Counted from the stretch's first letter, positions 25,586 to 33,685 are shown. The stretch: DNA of 64,000 bases from Lapillicoccus jejuensis (GCF_006715055.1 NZ_VFMN01000001.1:558001-622000); one strand, 5' to 3'. A program made the numbers and translations. Notes: generated from the letters alone by a model not told the origin.

Positions 25586-26577
25586 CACGCCCCCACGGGC
25601 TCGGGCGCGGTCCCCGTGGCCCGGCTCACGCCGGGGACCCCGGCGTGCGAGGAGGCGAACGACCCGGGGGGCGGCGTAACGCCGTTCTCCCGGCACCAGG
25701 CGCCGGGCTCCTTCTCCCCCTGGCGCGGACGGCCGTCGCTCGTGCCGAGCTGGAGCGCGATGGGCGGCAGCGGCGGCAGCTCCATCCCCGACTCGGCCGC
25801 GAGCTCGGTCGCGTCCTTCTCCTCGGACATGCCGATCGGGCCGACGGTCTGCGCGTTGAGGAACTGGCGCACGACGGGCTCCTCGGACGACAGCAGCATC
25901 TCGCGCGGCCCGAACATGGCGAGGTGCTTGTGGTAGAGCAGGCCGATGTTGTCCGGGACGGTCCGGGCGGTGTTGATGTCGTGGGTGACGATGAGGAACG
26001 TCGCGTCGATCTGCGCGTTGAGGTCGATGAAGAGCTGGTTGATGTAGCTCGTGCGGACGGGGTCCAGGCCCGAGTCCGGCTCGTCGATGAGGAGGATCTC
26101 CGGGTCGAGGACGAGGGCGCGGGCGAGCCCGGCGCGCTTGCGCATCCCCCCGGAGATCTCACCGGGCAGCTTGCCCTCGGCGCCCTGGAGGCCGACGAGC
26201 TCGATCTTCTCCATGACGATGTCGCGCACCTGCGACTCGGGCTTCTTGGTGTGCTCGCGCAGCGGGAAGGCGATGTTGTCGAAGAGGTTCATCGACCCGA
26301 AGAGCGCGCCGTCCTGGAAGAGGACGCCGAAGAGCTTGCGGACCTCGTACAGCTGGCGCTCGCGCAGCGTCGTCAGGTCCTGGCCCTGGATCCAGATCGA
26401 CCCCTGGTCGGGCTTGAGCAGTCCCACGAGGGTCTTGAGGAAGACCGACTTGCCGGTGCCCGAGGGGCCGAGCATCACGCTGATCTCGCCGGCGGGCAGC
26501 GTCAGCGAGACGTCGCGCCAGATCGCCTGGGAGCCGAAGTGCTTCGTGAGCCCTTCGACCGTGACCTCGACACCCAT
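25585..26577 (-). CDS. Mce-transporter ABC ATPase (Mkl/MlaF type)
   Basis: This ATPase powers the YrbE permeases. The 330-aa protein has Walker A GPSGTGKS (37-44), a Q-loop, the signature SGGMRKRAGLARAL and Walker B ILLIDEPDSGLDPV. The permutation SGGM and the DEPDSGLDP form are typical of MlaF/Mkl proteins. After about residue 245 comes a low-complexity extension of some 85 residues, rich in P, G and E, absent from E. coli MlaF. It is the first gene of the twelve-gene mce operon. In mycobacteria the related mkl also lies between rplL and rpoB. Confidence 0.93.
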   Translation of the reverse strand: MGVEVTVEGLTKHFGSQAIWRDVSLTLPAGEISVMLGPSGTGKSVFLKTLVGLLKPDQGSIWIQGQDLTTLRERQLYEVRKLFGVLFQDGALFGSMNLFDNIAFPLREHTKKPESQVRDIVMEKIELVGLQGAEGKLPGEISGGMRKRAGLARALVLDPEILLIDEPDSGLDPVRTSYINQLFIDLNAQIDATFLIVTHDINTARTVPDNIGLLYHKHLAMFGPREMLLSSEEPVVRQFLNAQTVGPIGMSEEKDATELAAESGMELPPLPPIALQLGTSDGRPRQGEKEPGAWCRENGVTPPPGSFASSHAGVPGVSRATGTAPEPVGA

Positions 26578-26724
26578 GTCCGTCCCACCGTTCCCGTCGA
26601 GGGGCCACCGGCCGCCGGAGAGGGTGTCCGGCGGGGGTCGGCGGCGGACCGCGACGACGTACCGTCCGCGTGCCCGTGAGGTGGCACGGCGGGTTGCGTC
26701 GGGTCCAACGAGCCCGGTGGGCGG

Positions 26725-26754
26725 AGGTTACGGGTCGTGCCGGGCGGGTGACGG
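26725..26754 (-). promoter_or_regulatory. Possible promoter of the mce operon
   Basis: On the minus strand CCGTCA and TAACCT (26730-26725) are 18 bp apart. The -10 is good and the -35 weak. The -35 overlaps the second copy of an exact 11-bp tandem repeat (26749-26770), which might bind a regulator. The gap 26578-26782 holds nothing else recognisable. Confidence 0.3.
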
Positions 26755-26770
26755 ATCGGTGACGGATCGG
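26749..26770. repeat. Exact 11-bp tandem repeat upstream of the mce operon
   Basis: The sequence TGACGGATCGG occurs twice head to tail at 26749-26759 and 26760-26770, one helical turn apart, next to a candidate -35 region. Confidence 0.6.
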
Positions 26771-26782
26771 CCACGGACGCAC

Positions 26783-26817
26783 GCACGCCCCGCCCGGGGG
26801 ACCCGGACGGGGCGTGC
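26783..26817 (-). terminator. Terminator of rplJ-rplL
   Basis: GCACGCCCCG (26783-26792) pairs with CGGGGCGTGC (26808-26817). The stem is extended by an inner CCCGG/CCGGG pairing. It begins 38 nt after the rplL stop. Confidence 0.75.
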
Positions 26818-26854
26818 GAGGAGTGAGCGTCCCGGGGCGAGGCCCCGGGGCGGG

Positions 26855-27238
26855 TCACTTGAGGGTGACGGTGGCGCCGGCGCCCTCGAGCTGCTCCTTG
26901 GCCTTCTCGGCCGCGGCCTTGTCGACCTTCTCGAGGACGGGCTTGGGGGCGCCGTCGACGAGGTCCTTGGCCTCCTTGAGGCCGAGGCTGGTGAGCGCGC
27001 GGACCTCCTTGATGACCTGGATCTTCTTGTCGCCGGCGGCCTCGAGGACGACGTCGAACTCGTCCTGCTCCTCGACCTCCTCGACGGCGGCGGCGGCGCC
27101 GCCGGCGGCCGCGACGGCGACCGGGGCGGCGGCGGTGACGCCGAAGGTGTCCTCGAACTGCTTGACGAACTCGGAGAGCTCGATCAGGGTCATCTCCTTG
27201 AAGGCGTCAAGGAGCTCGTCGGTGCTGAGCTTCGCCAT
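26855..27238 (-). CDS. rplL: 50S ribosomal protein L7/L12
   Basis: L7/L12 forms the flexible stalk that recruits translation factors. The 127-aa protein begins [20 protein letters not shown], has an Ala/Val-rich hinge ([16 protein letters not shown]) and the C-terminal factor-binding domain ending GAGATVTLK. It has the normal length. ATG 27238-27236 is chosen over a seven-residue upstream extension because it matches the family N-terminus and follows GGAAGGA. It is co-transcribed with rplJ, 85 bp upstream. Confidence 0.98.
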   Translation of the reverse strand: MAKLSTDELLDAFKEMTLIELSEFVKQFEDTFGVTAAAPVAVAAAGGAAAAVEEVEEQDEFDVVLEAAGDKKIQVIKEVRALTSLGLKEAKDLVDGAPKPVLEKVDKAAAEKAKEQLEGAGATVTLK

Positions 27239-27323
27239 GGTGGCGTTCCTTCCTGTCAATGCCTACTCGTACCTGAGAGTGGCGCGGGTGCGGTGGTGCG
27301 ACCGGGGGCCGGGTGGCCTCCGG

Positions 27324-27938
27324 TCAGTTGTCGCCACCCTCGGCGACGTCCTGGGGGGCGGAGTCCTGCGACTCCGCGTCCTGCGGTGCGGCGTCCTGCG
27401 GAGCCGCGGTGTCCTGCGGGCCCTCGGCGTCGACCTTGTCGCGCAGGGCGGCGACGACGCGCGCGGTCTGCGAGAGGGGGGCGGCGAAGAGGTAGACCGC
27501 CTTGCTGAGCGAGGCGTTCATGGCGCCGGCCAGCTTGGCGAGCAGGACCTCGCGGGACTCGAGGTCCGCGAGCTTGGTGATGTCGGCCGCCGTGAGGGGC
27601 TTGCCGTCCAGCACGCCGCCCTTGATGACGAGCAGCGGGTTGGCCTTGGCGAAGTCGCGGAGCGTCTTCGCCGCCTCGACCGGGTCGCCGCTGACGAACG
27701 CGATGGCCGAGGGACCGGTCAGCTGCTCGTCGAAGGCGGTCACGCCGGCCTCGGTGGCCGCGCGCTGGGTGAGGGTGTTCTTCACCACGGCGTACGTGGC
27801 GTGCTCCCGGAGGGACGACCGCAGCTGCGTGAGCTGCTTGACGGTCAGACCGCGGTACTCCGTCAGCACGGCCGCACCCGAGGTGCGGAAGCTCTCGGTG
27901 AGCTCGGCGATGGCGGCGTTCTTCGAAGCGGTGGCCAT
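27324..27938 (-). CDS. rplJ: 50S ribosomal protein L10 with acidic Gln-Asp-Ala tail
   Basis: L10 anchors the L7/L12 stalk to 23S rRNA and in many bacteria represses its own mRNA. The 204-aa protein starts [17 protein letters not shown]. It has the conserved [15 protein letters not shown] and [10 protein letters not shown] segments and the C-terminal helix. The last 30 residues are an unusual tail of PQD/SQD repeats ending in EGGDN, about 30 residues longer than many bacterial L10 proteins. ATG 27938-27936 matches the family start. A structured leader precedes it. Confidence 0.97.
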   Translation of the reverse strand: MATASKNAAIAELTESFRTSGAAVLTEYRGLTVKQLTQLRSSLREHATYAVVKNTLTQRAATEAGVTAFDEQLTGPSAIAFVSGDPVEAAKTLRDFAKANPLLVIKGGVLDGKPLTAADITKLADLESREVLLAKLAGAMNASLSKAVYLFAAPLSQTARVVAALRDKVDAEGPQDTAAPQDAAPQDAESQDSAPQDVAEGGDN

Positions 27939-28133
27939 CTCGCCTCCTTCCGTGTCGGTGTCGACCGCGGCGGGCCCCGGGCCCACGAGGAGAGCCCCGG
28001 CGCAGGGCGCACGGGGCTCGGAGTCGACACGGGCGGAGCCCGGACGAAGGAGTCGTGACGGCCTGCGCTGGACGCCCGCATCGCGGGACCTTCGGCCGGT
28101 CCCTCTCGGGCCCGGCGACCGGCGGTCATTGGT
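27939..28133 (-). promoter_or_regulatory. Structured leader of the rplJ-rplL mRNA
   Basis: GTGTCGAC (27958-27965) pairs exactly with GTCGACAC (28023-28030). This encloses a hairpin GAGCCCCG (27992-27999) / CGGGGCTC (28012-28019). A nested structure of this type just before rplJ resembles the L10 autoregulatory leaders of other bacteria; binding by L10 is inference. Confidence 0.5.
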
Positions 28134-28140
28134 CGTCCAC

Positions 28141-28170
28141 AGCCTACGGGCGACGGGCCCCCCGGGTCAA
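28141..28170 (-). promoter_or_regulatory. Promoter of rplJ-rplL
   Basis: On the minus strand TTGACC (28170-28165) and TAGGCT (28146-28141) are 18 bp apart. This is one of the best sigma-70-type matches in the window. The expected start is near 28133, giving a leader of about 195 nt. The -35 touches the T-run of the upstream terminator. Confidence 0.65.
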
Positions 28171-28176
28171 AACGGG

Positions 28177-28201
28177 GCCCGCCGCCCGGACGGCGGCGGG
28201 C
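28177..28201 (-). terminator. Intrinsic terminator of the lipoprotein gene
   Basis: GCCCGCCGCC (28177-28186) and GGCGGCGGGC (28192-28201) form a 10-bp stem with a 5-nt loop. On the minus strand it is followed closely by TTTT (28172-28169). It starts 2 nt after the lipoprotein stop. Confidence 0.75.
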
Positions 28202-28203
28202 GG

Positions 28204-29022
28204 TCAGCCCATCGCGCCCGTCGAGCCGAGCGAGCCGAGGGAGCCGAGCGAGGTCGTCACCTGCGAGGCCGGCGGCGCGGTCACGGTGACCGGGGCGCCC
28301 CAGTCGGAGTACGTCGCGTCGAGGGTGCTGCCGGCGACCTGGCCGGTGAACCTCGCCGGCCTCCCCTGCGCGTCGAGGTAGGCCTGCACGGTGCCGGCCC
28401 CGACCCCGCTGGTGGTGATCGTGTAGTGCCGCAGCGCGTTCTCCTCACCGACGTAGACGACCTCGGCCGTGGAGAAGGACTTCGCGATCGCGGTGGGGTC
28501 CGGGGCCACCGAGGCGCCACCGGTGGGGAGCTTGACCCAGGTCTTGCCGCCCACCGCCTTCGGCAGCTTGACGTACGACGCCCCGTCGACCACGACGACC
28601 TCGGTCCCCGTGGCGCCGGCCGCGCCGCCGCCGAGGGTGGCGTGCGCCTGCATCGCGCCACCCGGGCCGACGGCGAACTCCATCGTCAGGGCGGTCTTCG
28701 CGCTGCCCCGCGTGATCGTCATCGTCGCCCTGCCGCTCTTCGCCTTCTCCAGCGCGGAGACCATCCGCGTCCCGAAGGTCGCGCCCGGCACGGTGCTCCC
28801 GGCGGCGGGCGCGGCGCCCGAGGAGCCGGTCGAGCCGGCGTCCGCGGTCGACGAGGTCGTCGCCGAGGAGGTCGTCGCCGCGGAGGTGGACGCGCTGGAG
28901 GACGACGAGGTGGCGCTGCTCGAGACGGCCGCGGACGTCGTGGTCCCGCTGCTGCAGGCGCCGAGCGCGAGCGCCCCGCCGAGGGCGAGCGCCGCGAGGG
29001 CGGGTCGGGTGGGCGTGCGCAT
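28204..29022 (-). CDS. Secreted lipoprotein with Ser/Thr-rich linker
   Basis: The 272-aa precursor starts MRTPTRPALAALALGGALAL and has a lipobox LGAC, with the lipidated Cys at about residue 23. A linker of about 50 residues, mostly Ser, Thr and Ala, follows. The mature domain is a beta-rich fold with TMTITRGSAKTALTMEF and VVVVDGASYVKLPKAVGGK, a pattern like the LppX/LprG-type lipoproteins, which bind lipids in mycobacteria. That assignment is tentative. It is a single-gene unit between rplA and rplJ with its own terminator. ATG 29022-29020 is preceded by AGGGGG. Confidence 0.75.
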   Translation of the reverse strand: MRTPTRPALAALALGGALALGACSSGTTTSAAVSSSATSSSSSASTSAATTSSATTSSTADAGSTGSSGAAPAAGSTVPGATFGTRMVSALEKAKSGRATMTITRGSAKTALTMEFAVGPGGAMQAHATLGGGAAGATGTEVVVVDGASYVKLPKAVGGKTWVKLPTGGASVAPDPTAIAKSFSTAEVVYVGEENALRHYTITTSGVGAGTVQAYLDAQGRPARFTGQVAGSTLDATYSDWGAPVTVTAPPASQVTTSLGSLGSLGSTGAMG

Positions 29023-29420
29023 GATGGGTCCCCCTGAGGTCGCCGCGGCCGCTCCCGGTCGGGTCGGCCGCCTCGACCGTACGGGTCGGGGCCCCGTTCC
29101 CCCACCCTCGCGGGCGGGGGCGGCGCACCGTTCGGGGAACGTCCGGCCGGTTCTCATCGACCGTTCGGACGATCCCGGACGAATCGCCCCGCGGACCCGC
29201 GGGTGGCGGGACTAGCGTCGGAGACGTCGAACACCCCCCACCCCGCTCCCCGCGGACGGTCCCCGTACGGGGCCCCCGCCGGCCGACCCGGTCTCCCCCA
29301 CCGGTGCGGCCTCGACCTTCGGCGCTCCCCCGCCCACCGGAGGCGACACCTGCAGCCCGGGGGCGCCGGTCCCCCCACCCAGGCGCCACCGGGCTGCCGT
29401 GCGTCCCGGCCCCTCACGGC
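29023..29420. other. Intergenic region with no recognised gene
   Basis: About 400 bp lie between the lipoprotein start and the rplA terminator. A 78-codon plus-strand frame (29203-29439) is Pro/Arg-rich, has no ribosome site and runs into the terminator, so I do not call it. GC-rich inverted repeats such as CCCCGTACGGGG occur near 29261. The lipoprotein promoter must lie here but no convincing hexamers were found. Confidence 0.5.
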
Positions 29421-29456
29421 GACGCGCCCGGACCCCTGAGGGGACCCGGGCGCGTC
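29421..29456 (-). terminator. Terminator of the nusG-rplK-rplA unit
   Basis: GACGCGCCCGG (29421-29431) pairs with CCGGGCGCGTC (29446-29456), and inner CCCC/GGGG lengthen the stem. It starts 20 nt after the rplA stop. Confidence 0.8.
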
Positions 29457-29475
29457 GTACCGGCGAGGTGGACCG

Positions 29476-30195
29476 TCAGGCGGTCGCCTCGTCCTCGGCG
29501 AGCAGGTTGCGCGTGCGACGGAAGTCGAGCGGGATGCCCGGGCCCATCGTCGTCGTCATGGTCGCCTTCTCGATGTAGGCGCCCTTCGAGGACGACGGCT
29601 TGAGACGCAGGATCTCCTCGAGCGCCGCGCCGTAGTTCTCCACCAGCTGCTTCTCGTCGAACGAGGCCTTGCCGATGATGAAGTGCAGGTTCGCGTGCTT
29701 GTCGGTGCGGAACTCGATCTTGCCGCCCTTGATGTCCGTGACGGCCTTGGCCACGTCCATCGTCACCGTGCCCGTCTTCGGGTTCGGCATGAGGCCGCGC
29801 GGGCCGAGGACCTTGCCGAGCCGGCCGACCTTGCCCATCATGTCCGGCGTCGCGACGACGGCGTCGAAGTCGAGCCAGCCGCCCGACACCTTCTCCAGCA
29901 TGTCGTCGGAACCGACGTGGTCGGCGCCGGCCTCACGGGCGGCCTCGGCGCGGTCGCCCGCGGCGAAGACGAGGACGCGGGCGGTCTTGCCCGTGCCGTT
30001 CGGCAGGTTGACCGTGCCGCGGACCATCTGGTCGGCCTTGCGCGGGTCGACGCCCAGGCGGAACGCGACCTCGACGGTGGCGTCGTACTTCGTGCTCGTC
30101 GTCTCCTTGGCGAGGCGGACGGCCTCGAGCGGGGAGTACGCCCGGCCGGCGTCGATCTTCTCGGCGGCGGCGCGGTAGGACTTGCTGCGCTTCAT
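29476..30195 (-). CDS. rplA: 50S ribosomal protein L1
   Basis: L1 forms the mobile stalk at the E site and often represses the L11-L1 mRNA. The 239-aa protein begins [20 protein letters not shown], contains the conserved [15 protein letters not shown] motif and ends LLAEDEATA. It has the normal length. ATG 30195-30193 is chosen because an AAGAAGGAGCA ribosome site lies just upstream; the 18-residue extension reads through that site. It lies 89 bp after rplK and is followed by a terminator. Confidence 0.98.
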   Translation of the reverse strand: MKRSKSYRAAAEKIDAGRAYSPLEAVRLAKETTSTKYDATVEVAFRLGVDPRKADQMVRGTVNLPNGTGKTARVLVFAAGDRAEAAREAGADHVGSDDMLEKVSGGWLDFDAVVATPDMMGKVGRLGKVLGPRGLMPNPKTGTVTMDVAKAVTDIKGGKIEFRTDKHANLHFIIGKASFDEKQLVENYGAALEEILRLKPSSSKGAYIEKATMTTTMGPGIPLDFRRTRNLLAEDEATA

Positions 30196-30284
30196 GTGCT
30201 GCTCCTTCTTCAGGTGGAGTCGTGGTGCGGGCCAGCGCGACCCTCCCACTGGTGAGGCGGGTGCCTCGGGGCTGACGCCTCGGG

Positions 30285-30719
30285 TCAGATGCCCTCGGTG
30301 GTGATGCCCATCGACCGGGCGGTGCCGGCGATGATCTTGGCGGCGGCCTCGACGTCGTTGGCGTTGAGGTCCTCCATCTTCTGCTGCGCGATCTCGCGGA
30401 CCTGGTCGGCCGTGAGCTTGGCGACCTTGGTCTTGTGCGGCTCGGCGCTGCCCTTGCCGACGCCGGCGGCCTTCTTGATCAGCTCGGCGGCCGGCGGGGT
30501 CTTGGTGACGAAGGTGAAGGACCGGTCCTCGTAGACCGTGATCTCCACCGGGATGACGTTGCCGCGCTGGGACTCCGTCGCGGCGTTGTACGCCTTGACG
30601 AACTCCATGATGTTGACGCCGTGCTGGCCGAGGGCCGGGCCGACGGGCGGGGCGGGGGTGGCCGCTCCGGCGTTGATCTGCAGCTTGATGAAGCCGGAGA
30701 CGCGCTTCTTCGGGGGCAT
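30285..30719 (-). CDS. rplK: 50S ribosomal protein L11
   Basis: L11 is part of the GTPase-associated centre and is needed for the stringent response. The 144-aa protein begins [20 protein letters not shown], has the conserved [15 protein letters not shown] motif (thiopeptide-binding region) and the C-terminal rRNA-binding domain ending MGITTEGI. The length is standard. The nusG-rplK gap contains a hairpin. It is co-transcribed with rplA. Confidence 0.98.
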   Translation of the reverse strand: MPPKKRVSGFIKLQINAGAATPAPPVGPALGQHGVNIMEFVKAYNAATESQRGNVIPVEITVYEDRSFTFVTKTPPAAELIKKAAGVGKGSAEPHKTKVAKLTADQVREIAQQKMEDLNANDVEAAAKIIAGTARSMGITTEGI

Positions 30720-30778
30720 GGTGTGCCTGCTTCCTTCTCGGGGTGGGCCGACGCCGAGGGGCGATGACCCGGTTGCCT

Positions 30779-30802
30779 GCCGCCCGACGGTCGTCGGGCG
30801 GC
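30779..30802 (-). terminator. Hairpin between nusG and rplK
   Basis: GCCGCCCGAC (30779-30788) pairs with GTCGGGCGGC (30793-30802) around a GGTC loop, 12 nt after the nusG stop. It could be a partial terminator or processing site between nusG and the L11 operon. Confidence 0.55.
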
Positions 30803-30813
30803 GCCGGTGCGGC

Positions 30814-31698
30814 TCAGATCTTGGCGACCTGGCCGAACGACAGCTCGACCGGGGTCTCCCGGCCGAAGATGGAGACGAGGACCTTGAGCTTCTGCGTGTC
30901 CGGGTTGATCTCGGAGATCGTCGCCGGGAGCGTCTCGAAGGGGCCCTCCATGACGGTGACCGACTCGCCGACCTCGAAGTCGACGACGGTGACGTCGCGC
31001 GGGGCGGCCCCGCCGGTCGAGCCGCCGCCGGCGGCCGCCGCCTCGGGGGTCTCGAACTCGGGGGCCAGCATGGTGAAGACCTCGTCGAGCGACAGCGGCA
31101 CCGGCTGGTGCGCGTTGCCGACGAACCCGGTGACGCCCGGCGTGTGGCGCACGGCGCCCCACGACTCGTCGGTGAGGTCCATCCGCACGAGGACGTAACC
31201 GGGCATCCGGACGCGGCGGACGAGCTTCTTCTGGCCGTTCTTGATCTCGGTCACCTCCTCCATGGGGACCTCGATCTCGAAGATGTAGTCCTCCATGTTC
31301 AGCGACACGATGCGGGTCTCGAGGTTGGTCTTGACCCGGTTCTCGTAGCCCGCGTAGGAGTGCACGACGTACCAGTCGCCCGGGCGGGCGCGCAGCTGCG
31401 CCTTGTACTCGGCCACCGGGTCGACGATGACGTCGTCGCTGGTGTCGTCGAGGTCGCGGACGTCCTCGCGGCCGTCGGCCCCCTCGAGCTCGTCGGCGTG
31501 CTCGTCGGTGTGCTCGTCGTCGTCGGTGTGCTCGTCGTCGTCGGCGTGGCCGTCGGCGTCGACCGGGGTGTCGAGGTGCTCGTCGAGGTCGTGCTCCCGG
31601 TCGTCGTACGCCGCGGCGGCCTGCGCGTCGGCGTCCTGGACGGTCGTCTCGGCGGTCTCGGGCACGTCGGTGACGTCGTACTGGTCCTGGTCGGACAC
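30814..31698 (-). CDS. nusG: Transcription termination/antitermination factor NusG
   Basis: NusG binds RNA polymerase, modulates pausing and links it to Rho or ribosomes. The 294-aa protein is longer than E. coli NusG (181 aa) because of an acidic N-terminal extension of about 105 residues. That extension includes a repetitive DDDEHT / DEH stretch encoded by short tandem repeats. The NGN domain begins [19 protein letters not shown] and the KOW domain contains [19 protein letters not shown]. Acidic N-terminal extensions are common in actinobacterial NusG, but this one is long. It follows secE by 61 bp. Confidence 0.97.
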   Translation of the reverse strand: MSDQDQYDVTDVPETAETTVQDADAQAAAAYDDREHDLDEHLDTPVDADGHADDDEHTDDDEHTDEHADELEGADGREDVRDLDDTSDDVIVDPVAEYKAQLRARPGDWYVVHSYAGYENRVKTNLETRIVSLNMEDYIFEIEVPMEEVTEIKNGQKKLVRRVRMPGYVLVRMDLTDESWGAVRHTPGVTGFVGNAHQPVPLSLDEVFTMLAPEFETPEAAAAGGGSTGGAAPRDVTVVDFEVGESVTVMEGPFETLPATISEINPDTQKLKVLVSIFGRETPVELSFGQVAKI

Positions 31699-31759
31699 GG
31701 GTGGGACCTACTTCCTGCGGATGTCTGCGAGGTGGGACGGGAGGAGCCGGACGGCCGCG

Positions 31760-32032
31760 TCAGCCCGCCAGGACGAGGAGGGCGAGCTTGTGGAACACGA
31801 AGTCCAGGCCCGACACGATCCCCATGATCACGAGGACGAACACGATGACGACGAGCGTGTAGTTGAGCAGCTCCGGACCCGTCGGCCGCACGACCTTGCG
31901 CAGCTCGTCGATGATCTGGCTGACGAACAGCACGAGCGAGCGCCAGGCACGGCTGACCGGGTTGCCCTGCCGACGCCGGTCGCGCTGCTGGGCCCGACCC
32001 GCCTCGCGGTGGTCCGCGCTCGTCTCGGTCAC
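31760..32032 (-). CDS. secE: Protein translocase subunit SecE
   Basis: SecE is the small essential subunit of the SecYEG channel. From GTG 32032-32030 the protein is 90 aa. It starts (M)TETSADHREAGRAQQRDRR and has a single C-terminal membrane helix (LLNYTLVVIVFVLVIMGIV) preceded by the conserved FVSQIIDELRKVVRPT amphipathic segment. AAGGA lies 8 nt upstream of the GTG. The longer frame reaches into tRNA-Trp and is not credible. The tRNA-Trp, secE, nusG order is the classic one. Confidence 0.95.
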   Translation of the reverse strand: MTETSADHREAGRAQQRDRRRQGNPVSRAWRSLVLFVSQIIDELRKVVRPTGPELLNYTLVVIVFVLVIMGIVSGLDFVFHKLALLVLAG

Positions 32033-32110
32033 GATGGCTCGTCCTTGCTCTGGTCGCTGTCTGCTGCCGTGCGGGGCCCGTCCGGTGCTCGGCCGGGCCG
32101 CCGCGGTGCG

Positions 32111-32183
32111 CAGGGCACGAGGGACTCGAACCCCCAACCCCCGGTTTTGGAGACCGGTGCTCTGCCAGTTGAGCTAGTGCCCT
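32111..32183 (-). tRNA. trnW: tRNA-Trp (CCA anticodon)
   Basis: A 73-nt cloverleaf reads 5'-AGGGCACTAGCTC... on the minus strand. It has acceptor pairing AGGGCAC / GTGCCCT, anticodon loop CTCCAAA and T-loop TTCGAGT. The discriminator is G and the 3' CCA is not encoded. It stands about 80 bp upstream of secE. Confidence 0.97.
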
Positions 32184-32257
32184 TCGTCCGGCCGGAGCCG
32201 GACGGGTGACGACGCCGGGCATGCCGCAGCATGGCGGCCGTCAACCACCGAGGGGAC

Positions 32258-32282
32258 AGCATACGTGACCCGGCGGGGGGCA
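32258..32282 (-). promoter_or_regulatory. Possible promoter of tRNA-Trp-secE-nusG
   Basis: The minus strand has a good -10 TATGCT (32263-32258). The best -35 (TTCGCG) is weak and 19 bp upstream. Transcription would start near 32251, about 70 nt before the tRNA. Confidence 0.35.
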
Positions 32283-32342
32283 CGCGAACCGCGGACCGGA
32301 CGCCCGCCCGGCGCCCGCGCCCGCGGTGGGAGGATGAGGGGC

Positions 32343-33653
32343 GTGACGACGACCCAGCCCACCGCCGCCCCGCTCGCCTCCCTCGCCCGCGAGGAGCAGG
32401 AGGCCTTCCTCGCCGCCAAGCGGGAGGAGTACGCCGCCCTGCAGGCCGAGGGGCTCACGCTCGACCTCACCCGCGGCAAGCCGAGCAGCGCGCAGCTCGA
32501 CCTCAGCGACGCCCTGCTGCACCTGCCCACGACGACCAAGGACCGGTCGGGGGCCGACGTGCGCAACTACGGCGGGCTGGAGGGGCTCACCGAGCTCCGC
32601 GAGATCTTCGCCGACCTGCTCGGCGTCGAGGTCGCCCAGGTCGTCTGCGGCGGCAACTCGAGCCTGACGATGATGCACGACACCCTCGTCCACCTGCTGC
32701 TGCACGGGGCCCCGGAGTCGCCGCGGCCGTGGAAGGACGAGCCGGTGGTGAAGTTCGTGTGCCCGGTGCCGGGCTACGACCGCCACTTCACGATGCTCGC
32801 CGACCTCGGCATCGAGATGGTCACCGTCGACATGCGCGAGGACGGCCCCGACGCCGAGGCCGTCGCGGCCCTCGTCGCCGACGACCCGAGCATCAAGGGC
32901 ATGTGGATCGTGCCGACCTACGCGAACCCGACCGGGTCGGTGTGCTCCCAGGAGGTCGCGGCCCGGCTGATGTCGATGCCGACGGCCGCGCCGGACTTCC
33001 GGGTGTTCTGGGACAACGCCTACGCCTTCCACCACCTCACCGAGGAGGAGGCCAAGAGCGCCGACGCGCTGTCGCTCGCCTCGGCGTCGGGCCACCCCGA
33101 CCGGCCGGTGATGTTCGCGTCGACGTCGAAGATCACCTTCGCCGGCGCGGGCGTCGCGGTCCTCGCCACCTCGGTGGCCAACAAGACGTGGTTCCTCCGG
33201 CACCGCGCCATGGCCTCGATCGGGCCGGACAAGATCAACCACCTGCGGCACGTCGAGTTCTTCGGCTCGCCCGACGGCGTGCTCGAGCACATGCGCAGGC
33301 ACCGCGAGATCATCGCGCCGAAGTTCGCCGCCGTCGACGAGGCGCTGACCACCGCGCTCGGCGGGCTCGGGATCGCGACGTGGACCCGCCCGACCGGCGG
33401 CTACTTCGTCAACCTCGACGTCCTCGACGGCACGGCGACCCGGGTGGTGCGGCTGGCCAAGGAGGCGGGTATCGCGCTCACCCCGGCCGGGTCGGCGTTC
33501 CCGCACGGCCGGGACCCGCACGACCGCAACATCCGGCTCGCCCCGACCTTCCCGGGGCTGGCGGAGGTGCGCACGGCCATGGCCGGGGTCGCCACGTGCG
33601 TCGCGCTGGCCGCCGCCGAGCAGCTGGTCGGGGCGGGCCCCGACCAGGCCTGA
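32343..33653 (+). CDS. PLP-dependent aspartate-type aminotransferase (fold type I)
   Basis: A 436-aa PLP enzyme of the aspartate aminotransferase superfamily, closest in pattern to the actinobacterial PF12897 group. Seen are ANPTG (N about 195), WDNAYAFH (D about 224, contacting the PLP ring nitrogen), the Schiff-base lysine in STSKITFAGAG (about K263) and a C-terminal Arg in DRNIRLAPTF. It would interconvert an amino acid, probably aspartate, and its 2-oxo acid with 2-oxoglutarate. GTG 32343 is the likely start; ATG 32334 is an alternative. It is divergent from the tRNA-Trp/secE unit. Confidence 0.85.
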   Translation: MTTTQPTAAPLASLAREEQEAFLAAKREEYAALQAEGLTLDLTRGKPSSAQLDLSDALLHLPTTTKDRSGADVRNYGGLEGLTELREIFADLLGVEVAQVVCGGNSSLTMMHDTLVHLLLHGAPESPRPWKDEPVVKFVCPVPGYDRHFTMLADLGIEMVTVDMREDGPDAEAVAALVADDPSIKGMWIVPTYANPTGSVCSQEVAARLMSMPTAAPDFRVFWDNAYAFHHLTEEEAKSADALSLASASGHPDRPVMFASTSKITFAGAGVAVLATSVANKTWFLRHRAMASIGPDKINHLRHVEFFGSPDGVLEHMRRHREIIAPKFAAVDEALTTALGGLGIATWTRPTGGYFVNLDVLDGTATRVVRLAKEAGIALTPAGSAFPHGRDPHDRNIRLAPTFPGLAEVRTAMAGVATCVALAAAEQLVGAGPDQA

Positions 33654-33685
33654 CCGCCGCGCCGCCGGATGGCAGAGTGGCCGGT

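Noticed and set aside
29100-29400. A riboswitch of the c-di-AMP or similar type upstream of a cell-wall gene
   Set aside because: No conserved core motif could be matched, and no gene is read rightward from this stretch.
29203-29439. A 78-codon plus-strand ORF
   Set aside because: It is Pro/Arg-rich with no ribosome site and runs into the rplA terminator on the other strand.
31760-32137. secE extended to 125 codons
   Set aside because: The extension overlaps tRNA-Trp; the GTG at 32032 has AAGGA upstream and matches the family.
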